64,000 bases of DNA from Ornithodoros turicata (GCF_037126465.1 NC_088204.1:63611807-63675806), one strand, 5' to 3'. Shown: positions 30,830-41,344, counted from the stretch's first letter. Made by a program: numbers and translations. The notes: generated by a model from the letters alone, not told the origin.

Positions 30830-31310
30830 AGGGGGATATATGTTTATTTAAAAGAAGGAGACACGACTTTCTCGGGTAAACATAAACAAGGCCTCGCCAT
30901 AACTTCCGGTGCCACGAAGGCTTCCGGTCCTTCCGCAACTAAGGACGATCGGAACCAGCCGACATGCAGGATTATATCTTTCGCTTTCCTGATTTGTTGA
31001 AAACGGGAGGGTACGCCTTTTGGTGGCGATTTGAATTGCCACAAAAAGGAGTTTACAACACTCTCTTTCCTCAAGTCAGAAGCGGTAGGTGTATCAATCG
31101 GCAAAGTGGTTGGCCCAGAGCGTGTTTGCTGTGAAACCGGACGTCGCGTTTTGGCACCAAACCGGAGGCGGTGAAAACGGCATGTATAGTACCTAAAATA
31201 TGCGAAACAGGATTGCTCGATGCGAAGAGGATTGAGGATGCTTCGATAGGATACCGGAGCACTTGAAATACGGTCGATACATGGCGTTTCAGGGAGCATG
31301 GAAGTGCCCG
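30830..31310 (-). mobile_element. LINE-C1-like terminus and attached TIR-type repeat
   Basis: The minus strand ends TTTAAATAAACATATATCCCCC at 30830-30850, like LINE-C1. The upstream 31.0-31.1 kb contains CTCCTTTTTGTGGCAATT…AAAAGGCGTACCCTCC, which resembles the interior of the palindromic element at 58.7-58.9 kb. How the two parts relate is unclear. Confidence 0.4.
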
Positions 31311-31499
31311 AAATAAAATTGTTGGGAGGAGTAGAAATTAGGATTACAAGCCCCGGGACGCATATTCACACAAAAGGTACAAATGCTGGTGCACAAGAGC
31401 TTCCAGTTACGTGATCAGAAAAGTTCCTTGCCACGACTGTGGATCCCTGACTCACCTCACCCGTCCAATAGTGAGTCGCGCGCCTTTTTGTTCCCGGGC

Positions 31500-32000
31500 A
31501 TTCCATACTATGTAGGTCTGCCACGACCGGGACCACGCACGTCTCTATGAGAATCCAATACACAATTAAAGTCACCACTGAGTATTACATTGGATTGCAG
31601 CATAAGGCTTCTCATCAGGTTTGTGAAAAATGCGTTGGTTTCGCTGGCTCTAGCCGGAGCGTAGATGTTAACAAGCCGAAGTTTCCTTTGCCCAACGAAG
31701 AAGCCGAAGTGCGTAGCCGGAGCGTAGACGTTAACAAGCCGAAGTTTCCTTTGCCCAACGAAGAAGCCGAAGTACGGACACCACACGTCCGTCGGAGTCA
31801 TAGCGCGCAAAACTCTGTCGTAGCAAAGCACGGTTCAGTACAACAACTCCCACACCACCCTGACGAGCGGAGCTGAAGCTAAAATATCCTCGAACATTAT
31901 GTGTCTCTGAAAATCTTGCGACGTCCGCGTAGCGAGTGAAATGAGTCTCTTGCAGCAAAAGTACGTCGCAACTAAAACTCCGTGCGAGGCGGACCACTTT
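31500..32000 (-). pseudogene. LINE endonuclease (EEP) domain fragment
   Basis: The minus-strand translation has CDVLLLQETHF near 31950, LRLVNVYAP near 31700 and GDFNCVLDSHRDV near 31555, the exonuclease-endonuclease-phosphatase motifs of an APE-type LINE. A 63-bp in-frame duplication (31652-31711 and 31715-31774) repeats the FFVGQRKLRLVN(V/I)YAPA block. Frameshifts follow. It abuts the (GTT)n tail of another LINE at 32004-32033. Confidence 0.75.
31652..31774. repeat. 63-bp in-frame tandem duplication
   Basis: 31652-31711 and 31715-31774 are identical at 59 of 60 bases, 63 bp apart. The duplication adds 21 residues to the endonuclease domain. Confidence 0.9.
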
Positions 32001-32001
32001 C

Positions 32002-32003
<2 letters not shown>

Positions 32004-32033
<30 letters not shown>
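32004..32033 (-). repeat. (CAA)10 microsatellite / LINE tail
   Basis: Ten or so CAA units on the plus strand, i.e. (TTG)n on the minus strand. This is the terminal simple repeat of the LINE whose C-terminus lies at 32261-32580. Confidence 0.85.
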
Positions 32034-32035
<2 letters not shown>

Positions 32036-32039
32036 GATA

Positions 32040-32580
32040 TTCTGATGATGGAGTGGGGAGGTTTTCCACTCTAGGACTGGAACGCTACCCCATAGCTAGG
32101 GGGTATAATATGAGTGGTGACAATGATGAGCGATGACGATGAGAGATGACAGGAATGATCGAAACGGCGATGGCGATCCTGATCGTGATCGTAGTAATCA
32201 TTCATGTAGTAGTTGTTGTTGTCGTTGTGATGATGGGAATGTCCGAAAGCGCTGTTGGGGTCACAATGAGTCATTTAGGCCTGTCGCTTCAAAAGAGCCA
32301 ACTACATGATGTAAGGCCGCCCTGGAGTGAGCCGCGGTGTCACAAGGGCGGAGGATGCTCGACAAGTTGAAGGGGCGGCAGACAAGGGTGGCAAGCTGTG
32401 ACTGCAGTGTACGCCTCTCGTTGATATAGGTCCGACAGCGGAGGCGTATGTGTTCTACGTTGGCAAGTACACCACACTCGTTGCACATATAGGGCTAACC
32501 TCACAGCCTAGCTGGTAGCGATAGAACGGAGTAAAGGCCACATTCAGACGTAGCCTGTGGATGAGCGACTTCAGGGGACG
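32040..32580 (-). pseudogene. LINE ORF2 C-terminus and 3' UTR
   Basis: Minus-strand: LKSLIHRLRLNVAFTPFYRY near 32520-32580, a knuckle CNECGVLANVEHIRLRC near 32430-32485 after a frameshift, then …FEATGLNDSL stop at 32261. The UTR is rich in CATCA/AACAACAA and leads to the (TTG)n tail. Confidence 0.7.
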
Positions 32581-32584
32581 AGGA

Positions 32585-33026
32585 CGCTTTGCAGGCAGCC
32601 GGTATGACAGCGTTGGGTCTACACTTCACAACGTAGAAGCCGATGTGCCACGCATCCTCATTGCCTGCCTGCGGTACGAAGACTACCGATCGAGTCTCCG
32701 GCGCCCCCTTGCTCATCTAGGCTGCAGAGAGCTTTCCCTCGCGGTGCTACTTGGCCCTACCCAGTACGCTGAAGTCACGTCTGCGCTGACAGATTCCTTC
32801 GGGAATCTAAACTCCTGGGCATTCTCGTTACGTCGATACGTTCTATGCGCAACGATTAGAGAAGGAGCTGTTTCTTCTGTATTTTTTCATAATTTTCTGT
32901 ATCCCAGCTGTTTGTATCTTGTTTTGTTTGCTTGAAAGCTTTAGGGAATAGCAAGCCCACATCGTGCTTAACCTTTCCCTTCTCTTTTTTTTACTTTGCA
33001 TTAAACATATCCCCCCCCCCCCCCCA
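32585..33026 (+). pseudogene. LINE-C1 ORF2 C-terminus with poly(C) end
   Basis: Translation gives VEADVPRILIACLRYEDYRSSL then LGCRELSLAVLLG, the last knuckle and C-terminal helix of LINE-C1. Next come GGAATAGCAAGCCCAC, a pyrimidine tract, ATTAAACATATC and a run of 15 C at about 33012-33026. It lies tail-first against an antisense ORF1. Confidence 0.7.
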
Positions 33027-33029
33027 AAG

Positions 33030-34299
33030 CATTATCGAGAGAAGTGCCGTAGTACGTGGGTTCACAGCCATTAGTGGTCCATCGGGTGAGAGAAAGCAGT
33101 TCTTCTGGCCTTTTTCCGAGAAGGACTCCTCCTTCCATGTGCACGGTCGCTGTCACAAGACGATGTCTGGCATGTTGGGCATGCTTTCCGATATCATGGA
33201 GACCGATGTCACCGGACTCTGAACCATGAAGAGAGTACAGTGAGGTTGGCGATCCACCTGAGGAAGGAGACATACTGCGATGCAACCTTAATTCACTTGA
33301 TGATGATGATTTGCACCAACAATATAGGGCCGCGTCATCATCCACCGCTTGTCGAGGAGGGACGACGGGGTTACTTCCTGACGAGTTACGGTCACATAAG
33401 TCCTCGTTTCCGCTCTCCCTCTCTTGGGGAGCGACTACGCCCCCTGCAGAATGTTGAACTTGAGAACGCGAAATGGCTGACGCCACCGCCGAAGGAGACG
33501 AAGTGTCCACGTTGATATCACCGGGAGGGGCGGTCGCAGAACTGTCCGGCCCAAGCACATCACTACCAGTAGTTACATCGTTTCTGGGCCGAATGTCGTT
33601 GGCATCATCGACACTGCTGGGGACAGGATGCGCAGGAAATTCTGTGCTCGCTAGCGCCGAGGGGGCAGCAGGCCCCAGTCCAGCTGCAGTAGTGATTGGC
33701 AAGGTCTTCGCACTTAATTGATCGCCTTTGGCCACAGAAGAGTGCGAGCGTCGCATGGCGCAGTCGACTGTGGCATGATGGGAGCCACATCGAAGGCAAT
33801 ACGCTTGGCATCCTTCAGTATGGTGACCGAACACGGCGCATCGCTCACAGCGAGGGACTTCGCAATCGCTCCGAATGTGACCTTCAGAGCCGCATCTGCC
33901 GCCAACTTTTTTAATTCCCTTGTAATGGATCAAAGCTCTGTCGATAACAACAGTGAAGGAGTTCGGCACTGGTTTTTCCATTTCGAACTTGACGAGGCGA
34001 ATACCATTACGAATTGATGGGCGATCCTTTTAAACAGAAAAAGAGAATCCTTTCACATTTCCATACGGCGCAAGGGCGCGTTCAAGCGCATCATCGGGGA
34101 CGTACTCAGGGAGGCGATTCACCGTGATGTACAATGCTCTCGCAACGGAGACTGGGTCGTGGGGAACCTTGACGTCATGAAGTGACGCCTTGCCAGCCTC
34201 AAGAACTGAGTTTCGGGCACGTTGATGCTTCACCGTTACTTGGAAGGACAAACCACCCTGGTGTTGAATGGAATGTACATGGTCACTCACAGACGGCAT
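33030..34299 (-). pseudogene. LINE ORF1 with CCHC knuckles (one in-frame stop)
   Basis: Nucleic-acid-binding ORF1 protein of an RNase-H-type LINE. The minus-strand reading begins at 34299. An RRM-like segment (YITVNRLPEYVPDDALERAL near 34085-34140) comes first. A stop lies near 34030, the frame resumes, and clustered Cys/His knuckles follow (CGSEGHIRSDC, CERCAVFGHHTEGC, CLRCGSHHATVDC at about 33790-33905). A low-complexity Ser/Pro/Thr tail runs to about 33030, where the reading is cut by the poly(C) end of another LINE. Three successive knuckles are usual for I-superfamily ORF1. Confidence 0.75.
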
Positions 34300-34309
34300 C
34301 CAGGACGCT

Positions 34310-35445
34310 GTCTACGGACTTTGGCACATATTGGTAGTAGGGATACTGGTCGGTGATTGGCAAGGATCAGTCGTACCACCCGTCTTGCGTATAGGTATGA
34401 CCTTTGCCACTTTCCATTGTTTTGCGACAGCTCCTGTCCTAAGGGACTTTTTGTATACGAGGTACGGGTACTCGCTACACCATTCCGCGTATGTTTTCAG
34501 AAATTCATTAGGAACCTCATCCGCTCCCATAGCTTTTTTACGATTGACCTTGAATAGCAGTTAGCACATACCTTGAACAGATAGAGTAATATCAACAATT
34601 GGAGTTTGAATGCCATGAGTGTAAGTAAGGCGGAGCCCATCATCTGTCGTAAATTGGGAACAAAAATGTTGGCTCATGTGCTCACAAATTGCTCTGCCGT
34701 CACAAGTAACTGATTCTCCCACCTGGAGTCTGTCAATCTTTTTTCGTGATGGAGTTAGGAATCTCCAAAACTTTGCAGGGTCTTCCTTAAGAAAGTTATG
34801 TAAAGTAACATTATAAAAACGAAATCTTGCCGCACGAATTTCATCATTCAGTGCCTTAGCTACATATTGAAATTGGGCTTTAAATTGAAGACAACGTCTA
34901 CTCTTTTTCCATAACTTATTTGCCCTTCTCTTCAGGTGCAGAGGGGGGGGATTTATTGGCAAAAGAAAAAGAAAGGGGAAAGGTCAGCCATGCCGCACGC
35001 CGGCTTGCTGTTCCCTAAACAAAAAAAAAGTGCAAGTGATCCATGGAATTACTCTCCTGACTTTTTTTATTTCTTTGGTATATATAATGACAGGCACCTA
35101 TGCACCACTTGGACAAAGGTTTCATAAATCATCAGCAGATTACATAGGGTCACTAAAATTGTCCGTAAAACTCTGTAAGTGTAACTCCAAAAAGTCTAGA
35201 ATGCTCACATCTCGTGCATTATTAAAGTCATTCACACTACTAAGTTCACATTTAGATGTTTGACCACGCAATTCAACATCAAACACAACAATTTTGTGGT
35301 CAGAAATTCCTTCAACAGCAGCACAATCACAGACCTTACTTGACATAGCCTCGGAAGAGAGAATAAGATCAAGTATCGAACCGTGCAACCCTTGTAGCCT
35401 CGTAAATTCCGTGACATTTTAACATAAGTTTTATTGGCATGCAAA
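34310..35445 (-). pseudogene. CR1-like LINE: end of endonuclease and start of RT
   Basis: Minus strand: GISDHKIVVFDVELRG near 35280-35320 (end of EEP domain), a linker, LKRRANKLWKK near 34905-34940, FWRFLTPSRKKID near 34750-34790, then GADEVPNEFLKTYAEW and WKVAKVIPIRKTG of the RT finger region at 34360-34530. It is truncated before the RT palm. The linker is broken by the LINE-C1 tail at 34941-35029. Stops are few, so it is younger than its neighbours. Confidence 0.8.
34941..35029 (-). mobile_element. LINE-C1 tail-only insertion, 89 bp
   Basis: Minus strand: GGGAACAGCAAGCCGGCG…, pyrimidines, CAATAAATC and eight C. It sits inside the CR1-like LINE linker and is flanked by GTGCA at 34936-34940 and 35030-35034. 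Confidence 0.8.
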
Positions 35446-35464
35446 CTGAGTCAACAAAACCGAG

Positions 35465-35790
35465 TTTGGGCAGGTTAGGGATCCCGGTATAGACCTGTTT
35501 CTCTGGGCCAGGTGGCGCGAGTGAGCAGCAACGTCAGCGCCCCAAATTATGCAACACGCAGTAGTTTAGCAGACGACGTGGCACTTTCAAATACACGGTC
35601 TCGAGTTCGTACTTTTGAAGAAGCACCGCTTTTTCTGTGTATTTCTTACATGTTTTGTAGCTTTCATTGGCACCATACCGTTTGAAACACCATGCAAAGC
35701 CTGCTAATGAAACGACCGACTGTTGGGATCCGTGGCCGTATGGGCCCGAAATGGCGCTGTGCAAACTCACTGCAATAGCCATATAAGATT
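35465..35790. mobile_element. Unidentified insertion within the CR1-like LINE
   Basis: The endonuclease reading breaks near 35790 (…DFHSPNIDY) and resumes near 35460. The intervening ~325 bp are unrelated and include an 86-codon minus-strand frame (YLKVPRRLLNYCVLHNLGR) not recognised. The edges are approximate and no target duplication was found. Confidence 0.4.
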
Positions 35791-35799
35791 GCAATAATC

Positions 35800-36160
35800 T
35801 ATATTAGGAGAATGAAAATCACCTGCCATGATCAACTGATATTTCTTCGTTAGAGGAGCAACATAATGAAGCAACATTTCAAGGATTTTTAGTTCACTTT
35901 GCGGTGGTCGATAGACTGCTCCTATGATAATAGGAGGACAAAATAAGAGCAGCTTTACCCAGACACATTCAACACCGTTTAAAGCGGGTAGCCTTATATA
36001 GTCAATATTGGTTTTGAGTATTATAGCAGTGCCACACCCTCTATAGTTTCTCGATCACAGCGTTCTACATTATAGCCCGCCGGTACAACCGAGTCGTAGA
36101 TTGAGCTAGAAAGCCACGTCTCTGTACTACAGTAGTGTCAGGGTTGTAGGTCAACATAAC
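35800..36160 (-). pseudogene. CR1-like LINE endonuclease, N-terminal part
   Basis: Minus strand: ETWLSSSIYDSVVPAGYNV near 36060-36120, LLLFCPPIIIGAVYRPP near 35905-35960, LIMAGDFHSPN near 35800-35835. These are EEP motifs in order, with frameshifts. It continues the fragment at 34310-35445. Confidence 0.75.
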
Positions 36161-36449
36161 ATTTTGTGTTGCTGTTGCACTGTGTTTGCTTTATTTAGTA
36201 TACTCATAACGTTTATGTTTAACAACCTATAATGTTCACCCTAGGCCTGCTTACATCACGTCAGACCCTCTTCCGAGCGTTCGACTTCTCCGGTACTTTT
36301 GCACTTAGAACAGGATCCCAGACAAAAAAGTCATTATTTATCTTCAGCTTGGTGAAGTGAAATGTTACCTTATGTTACCATATGACAAACAATTACCTGT
36401 AGGAGAGAGAGAGAGAGATACATGATGACGATGATATAAGGATGCCTAC

Positions 36450-37440
36450 CGCTCATTGAGCACCTGTATGGGAGAGAAACTCGAGTATCCAGCTGAAAAC
36501 AGATGGGTCAAGGTTTAGTGGAGACAGCTTTTGCAGGAGATACTCGAGGGGAACCTTGTCAAAGGCCTTTCGAAAGTCTAAAAGTATTGCGTCGGTCCGA
36601 CGTAAATAGTCTACGTTAGAAAAAGGTTGTGTAAGCAGCCGGGGAGTTGTGTTTCACAAGAATATTTCCGATGAAAACCGTGTTATAGAGGGCAGAAGAA
36701 AAAAAATTGTTCCAGAAATTTAACGATATGAGAATAAATAATATGCTCAAGGGTCTCGCAACAGACCCTGGTAGTTAGCTGCCAGTTGTCTACTACCTGT
36801 CTCGAAAAATAGGGACAACCCTTCCTTCCCACTTTTCAGTCGGCGGGCGGAACCGCTTCCTGAAGTGACTGTGATAATATATATGCCAAGATGGAGCAGG
36901 AGATATGTTTAGTGATAAATAGCATTTTGACGGAAATACCATGAGGCCCTGAGCTGGTTGATGGATTCGATGATTTTATATACGCCCTGGGATGCGATCA
37001 CAATGCTATCCATACATGAATAAGGCTTCAGCGAGGCATAAATTACAGGACCCATAGTATGAGTAGAAAAAAAACGACGAGAAATACGAAGCGAACACAG
37101 AAGCAGTGTTGGAAACCGGAATTGGAATACCGAGTGCGTCAGCAATGTGGATGTGGTCGCTTTACTTGGAAGACATGACATTCCAAAATTTCCTGGGGAT
37201 ATTGACTATAGGAGCGAAGGCAAATCATGAGTCATGAATTTATCTTTAGAAAGTTTTAGGGCGAGGGTTGTCCTGTTTTTTGGCCTGCTTGAAGAGCGGG
37301 TTTTTCCTATTCAGAAGTGTTTTGATGCGTTTATCAAACCAGGGCGACTTCTGGTAGGAACGAAAAGATATTTGTGGGACGTGTAGGTCAACTAATTTAA
37401 TGAGAGTATCACGAAAAAGACATCAGCTACTTCAACGGAG
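36450..37440 (-). pseudogene. CR1/Jockey-like LINE RT fragment
   Basis: Minus strand: SPWFDKRIKTLLNRKNPLF near 37290-37345 and DAILLDFRKAFDKVPLEYLL near 36540-36600, the first catalytic Asp block of the RT. Intervening sequence is heavily frameshifted. This lineage differs from the neighbour at 34.3-36.2 kb. Confidence 0.7.
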
Positions 37441-37504
37441 CGAAGCTGATAATCAAGACAAACTCAACCTGAAAAGCGCGGATAGCGGAAGAAATAGCTT
37501 CCAT

Positions 37505-37594
37505 GTTCGCGTTGGTTGTAGTCCCTAATAGCAAGCTGGCATTAGCCTGGCTGACATTTTCCTTTTTTCCCCACTCTATTAAACATATCCCCCC
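37505..37594 (+). mobile_element. LINE-C1 tail insertion
   Basis: CTAATAGCAAGCTGGCATTA, GGCTGACATTTTCC, a T/C stretch, CTATTAAACATATC and eight C. It is 5'-truncated and opposite in strand to the adjoining LINE. The target duplication is unclear. Confidence 0.75.
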
Positions 37595-37981
37595 CCACTG
37601 TCAGAATTTGAAGTGTGCTAAATTAGTGACGCGGCCAAGAAACATGGAAATACGAGATGTCACCGTTTGACAGCAGACAGAAAAAGAAGTGTCTAGACGG
37701 TGGATTATCCGTTGTGGCATCCCATCCCCAAAAAGGTTTGTGCCCTTGGCAAAGAACACCTGCTGCAGACAACCAGCGGGAACAAAGGGTTCCGGGCAGA
37801 CTGCTACGAGCGTCCACCCTTTGTAAGGCGGACCCAAAGTTGGCAGCGGGCAGCTTGCGGTTGGACTTCACCGGGGAAGCCGGTTCAATGCTCATTCTCA
37901 TCCTCATGTATGTGTTTTTCCTGTGCATAAATGTTGTTTCTTGTTGCCCAGTTCTAATGACCTCCTTCCTCATCATAAGGG

Positions 37982-38428
37982 AAACGGGGGGGGGGGGGGG
38001 GGGCGAGGTAGCTTGCCGTTGTTGGCCGTGTGGGTTGTCGCGACGAGAGATAAGGAAGGGACAACCACACAGGCTGACGGTTGGCATGAGAATAATTTAA
38101 TGGCGGTGGAGCGAAGCTTGGGTGCGAGTGGTGCGTGCGCACACGGCATCCCTCATCTTCCTTGGGATGCCGTGGCACTACAGCTGCACTCAAGTGGGCA
38201 TCGGCACGACTAAAGCCAAAAACAGGAAAGTGGGAGAGGGGAGTTGAGGACTTCAAAGTGATGCATAGGCAGGATGACCACTACTGATGGGACGGAGACA
38301 CACTGTAGGTGAGACGTGCACTAGTGTGGTCTTTCCGCTAGGCCCGTTTCTGAAAGAAAGCCCACGAGGCTGCGAGTCTTTGAAAGTCGTTCCGCACAAG
38401 AACCTTCGGGGAAGAGGACGTCCGTCAG
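37982..38428 (-). pseudogene. LINE-C2 3' end with an internal ~155-bp insertion
   Basis: Minus strand from about 38428: CTGACGGACGTCCTCTTCCC, a C-terminal stretch related to …RLSKTRGLV…, the UTR, and GGCAAGCTACCTCG with a long poly(C). Compared with the copy at 58.44 kb, 38027-38181 is extra, inserted between GTTGTTGGCCG and CACTCAAGTGGGC. The insertion was not identified. Confidence 0.7.
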
Positions 38429-38429
38429 G

Positions 38430-38563
38430 GGATCCGGTCCACTCGTCGCAATCCCACTCGTCACCAGAAGACTCGTCACAGGATAATTGGTCACACCGGC
38501 CCTCTGTACGAGGTCCTTTTGTCATCGGAACACTTGTCAAGGGGGGCAGTTCGTCACCGGAAC
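38430..38563. repeat. Degenerate ~16-bp tandem repeat (ACTCGTCACCGGAA)
   Basis: CTCGTC(A/G)C(A/C)… recurs about seven times at 14-18 bp spacing, with one longer gap, and runs directly into the long hairpin. Confidence 0.6.
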
Positions 38564-38654
38564 ACTGGTTGCAAGGTTGACCCCGTTCCAAGGGGAATGC
38601 GTTTCACACGGTGAAACGCATTCCCCTTGGAACGGGGTCAACCTTGCAACCAGT
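38564..38654. repeat. Perfect 44-bp-arm hairpin
   Basis: 38564-38607 and 38611-38654 are exact reverse complements separated by three bases. No mismatch was found over 44 bp. Confidence 0.92.
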
Positions 38655-39529
38655 CCGGGACCGTTTTTTCCTACACCCTTCACCGTGTATTACCAAAGCG
38701 ATTAGTCCAGTGCAGGACCCGCACTTCCGCGAACCTGGATTCCGAAGACCACTGACCGTACAAATGTCACGTCTTTGCTAAGGGCACGGAGAGCATGGAA
38801 GTGACGAAAACTCAGCGTGGGGCTCCGTTGCTGGGGCGCGGACAAAAGTTGAGAGACTGACCAAGATTAGGTCAGGAGAGCCTTTTACGTATTTCACACG
38901 TTGGGGAGTGGGTCAGTTCGTGTAGAATATGCACCCGTCGAGATCATGTGATGATTGGACAAATGTGTTACTAGCATCAGGGGGCCTGTAGCAAACACCA
39001 ACTTGTGACTGCTTGTGGCGCCGACATATTGTGGACAGCGCGCTGTAAGGTGGTGTCACATCGCGCCCCATCGTTCTTGTTGCTGCGACGCTTGCGCGTG
39101 AATGCGACAGTTTCTGAAGCGGAAACTACTCGTGCTCGGACGTTCGATAGACTATGGGGAGCACATCCCTCAGTTCGTGCACAGGACGACCATGTATCGA
39201 CAGTGGGATCCCTGCCTTGATTGTACATAGTGTACATCGTATAATTATTTCTCTTCATACATTCAGACTTGGACATATGGTATAGCCTACAGACCATATG
39301 ACTAATAAATTTTACATGTATATAGTGTGCATAGTTATATAGTAGTCATATAGTTGCATAGTGTGTATTGTGCCTGTGTTTTTGCGTGCCGTATATAGTC
39401 CTCGAGTGCTACCATCGAATTCGTGTGTGTTGAGTACAGATTGTGTATTGCGTTCATACTAAGTTTTCCCCTTAACAACAACACCAACAATAAGGCTCGG
39501 GTGGGCCACAGAAAGAGATATCCATACAG

Positions 39530-39612
39530 CTTCAGCAACGGGGTTGACATGATGAGCCTAGCCTCCTATAGCGTAGGAGGCTAGGCTCATCATGTCAACC
39601 TCGTTGCTGAAG
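39530..39612. repeat. 39-bp-arm hairpin, one mismatch
   Basis: 39530-39568 and 39574-39612 are complementary at 38 of 39 positions with a 5-base loop. It lies at the truncated end of the endonuclease fragment at 39640-39960. Confidence 0.9.
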
Positions 39613-39639
39613 GACGGGGCATATGGGAGGCTATGGATG

Positions 39640-39960
39640 AGCAATCAAGATTGAACACAGAGTTCTTGACAACAATCAGGACGGCCCCCCTCTTTTCTCA
39701 ACTCTATCACATCCGAACATACAATATCCGTGGAGGCATATAGCATAAGCTCATCGTGGTTCCTTTTCTTTTCTTCCCCCATATTCCTCTTTTTTTTTTT
39801 AAAGAGCATGACGTCCTCCATCTGGCTGACCTTTCCTTTTTTCTTAATAAACATATCCGCCCCTCCCCCCTCATCATCATAGGCTTCCATCATGTTTCAG
39901 TCAAAGCTACAATCTCTGAAGAAGTCGCGAACAACAAACCATACAAATAATCGAGTTTAT
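39640..39960 (-). pseudogene. LINE endonuclease N-terminus, interrupted by LINE-C1 tail
   Basis: Minus strand: SSEIVALTETW near 39880-39920, then, beyond the inserted tail (39816-39868, plus strand), DIVCSDVIELRK near 39690-39730. These are the opening EEP motifs of the LINE whose ORF1 lies just upstream at 39975-40999. Confidence 0.6.
39816..39868 (+). mobile_element. LINE-C1 tail fragment
   Basis: GGCTGACCTTTCC, a T/C stretch, TTAATAAACATATCCGCCCC and a C run. The shortest LINE-C1 copy here apart from its pyrimidine leader. Confidence 0.7.
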
Positions 39961-39974
39961 TTATAACACTTCGA

Positions 39975-40999
39975 ACTTTCGTGGAAATTTGGGAAAGCGA
40001 CGATGGTGCTACTTTAGATCTCTGCTGTTTGTTAATTACGGGGTTGCTTTGTAGCTAACGCCACTATCTCCTTTACGCAGGATTCCCTACGGTCGTAGGA
40101 GTAGCACTTAGAATCAATATATAATTTGTCAAACTTCAGCTTAAACGGCAACGGTTGACTTTTCCTGAATTCAAGACGAGTGGCAAGTCGCGTGGGAGCG
40201 GAAAAATAATTACTGACGCTGGCGTCGGTTGCCTTAAGGAGGTGACCTGCCCATAGAACCCTGTCCTTTAGCTTAAAGGAACAAAATTTCGCGACGATAG
40301 GTTGGGTCTTATTGGGATTGAAGGGTCCGATCCGGCGGAGACGTTCGAAGTCTCATGGACCGCATTCAATGCCCAGTGTAGATTTACGGACCTCATTACT
40401 TTGGACTCTCTCTGGAACCAGGATTCGCCAGCCAAGTCGGGGAGCCCATGGAATATAACGTTGGATCTTCTAGAACGATTCCCAAGGTTCGTCATCCTGG
40501 CAACTAAGGTAGCAATTCGTGTTCAAGTTTGAGCGTTGGGCCGACGCATATCGGATACGTCAGACTGTATGGTGCACAGTCTGTTCGATAGCGCTGACAA
40601 TGCGTCATCGGTAGTTTGTTGTTTAGTTTGAAGGGCTTTGACATCCGTCATTGCGGTATTAACATTGCTATCTAACCTGGCTAGCATGTGTAAGGCAGCC
40701 AATAACTGCTCTTCTTGCGCCTTGGTTGTCGGACCGGGGTTTAATTCAGTGTCGCCCGCTAACATCAAGGTTTTCCACAGATGCATACAATGAATGTACA
40801 AATCGCTGAATTGTACAAAACTGAGGGAAGGCAGCAACAGGCAAATATCATTTTTATAGGATGAAGTAAAGTCTGGACTAACCTGAAAAACAACGAAGAA
40901 ACGATAAGGCGACATGCACGAGCTACTGCTGCCGTTCCCACTGGTTGCGTTAAGTAGGCGCTCCTCTTTTGGCGCACTCAAATCGGGAGTACGAGACAC
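39975..40999 (-). pseudogene. LINE ORF1 with 2A-like motif, coiled coil and RRM-like block
   Basis: ORF1 of a CR1/L2-type LINE, minus strand. The 158-codon first part starts at 40999. It has a hydrophobic stretch and then GDTELNPGP (D at 40751-40753, final P at 40730-40732), matching the 2A consensus DxExNPGP, where ribosomes skip a peptide bond. A heptad-rich segment follows (…LLAALHMLARLDSNV…, residues 95-150). A frameshift near 40500 leads to RSRRSNVIFHGLPD (RRM-like, about 40425-40480) and QPLPFKLKFDKLYIDSKC near 40110-40165, the usual ORF1 end. The N-terminal 80 residues resemble the long lead-in seen before LINE 2A motifs. Confidence 0.75.
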
Positions 41000-41310
41000 T
41001 CGGAGCGGCCACTAAACAGCGAAACCCAACTTTGGAGCCGCTATATGCACACTGCTCGCTCGCTGATGCCGCTTCCTGTTGCCTGCTCATGTAGTGCACA
41101 GACGGAGGACACGTTGGCTTAGTTTCAACCGATAGCAACGTTGAAAGAGACGATGGCGGTTGTGAAGACTCTTCCTCGTAACAACGAACGCAGTGGAAAA
41201 GATACGAATTTGTAACAGACTCCATAGGAGCTGTTTACTGTGAAGATGACAGCATGGTGTGAAGGTATCTACATTAAAGGCGCTGCATTTCACGCGAATA
41301 ACCGCCGATA

Positions 41311-41344
41311 CCCCATTTTTTTCTTTCAATCATCATCATCATCA
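41311..41344 (+). mobile_element. 34-bp LINE tail-only insertion
   Basis: CCCCATTTTTTTCTTTCAATCA and three to four ATC units, identical in kind to the 3' end of the LINE at 10690-12124. Flanked by ACCGCCGATA (41301-41310) and ACTGCCGATA (41345-41354), a 9/10 duplication. Confidence 0.8.

Noticed and set aside
30844..31299. 151-codon frame as a host exon
   Set aside because: The sequence resembles the interior of the palindromic MITE and runs into a LINE tail.
31730..32069. Leu-run protein (ten consecutive Leu) as a signal peptide
   Set aside because: The Leu run is the translated (TTG)n LINE tail, unrelated to the endonuclease that follows.
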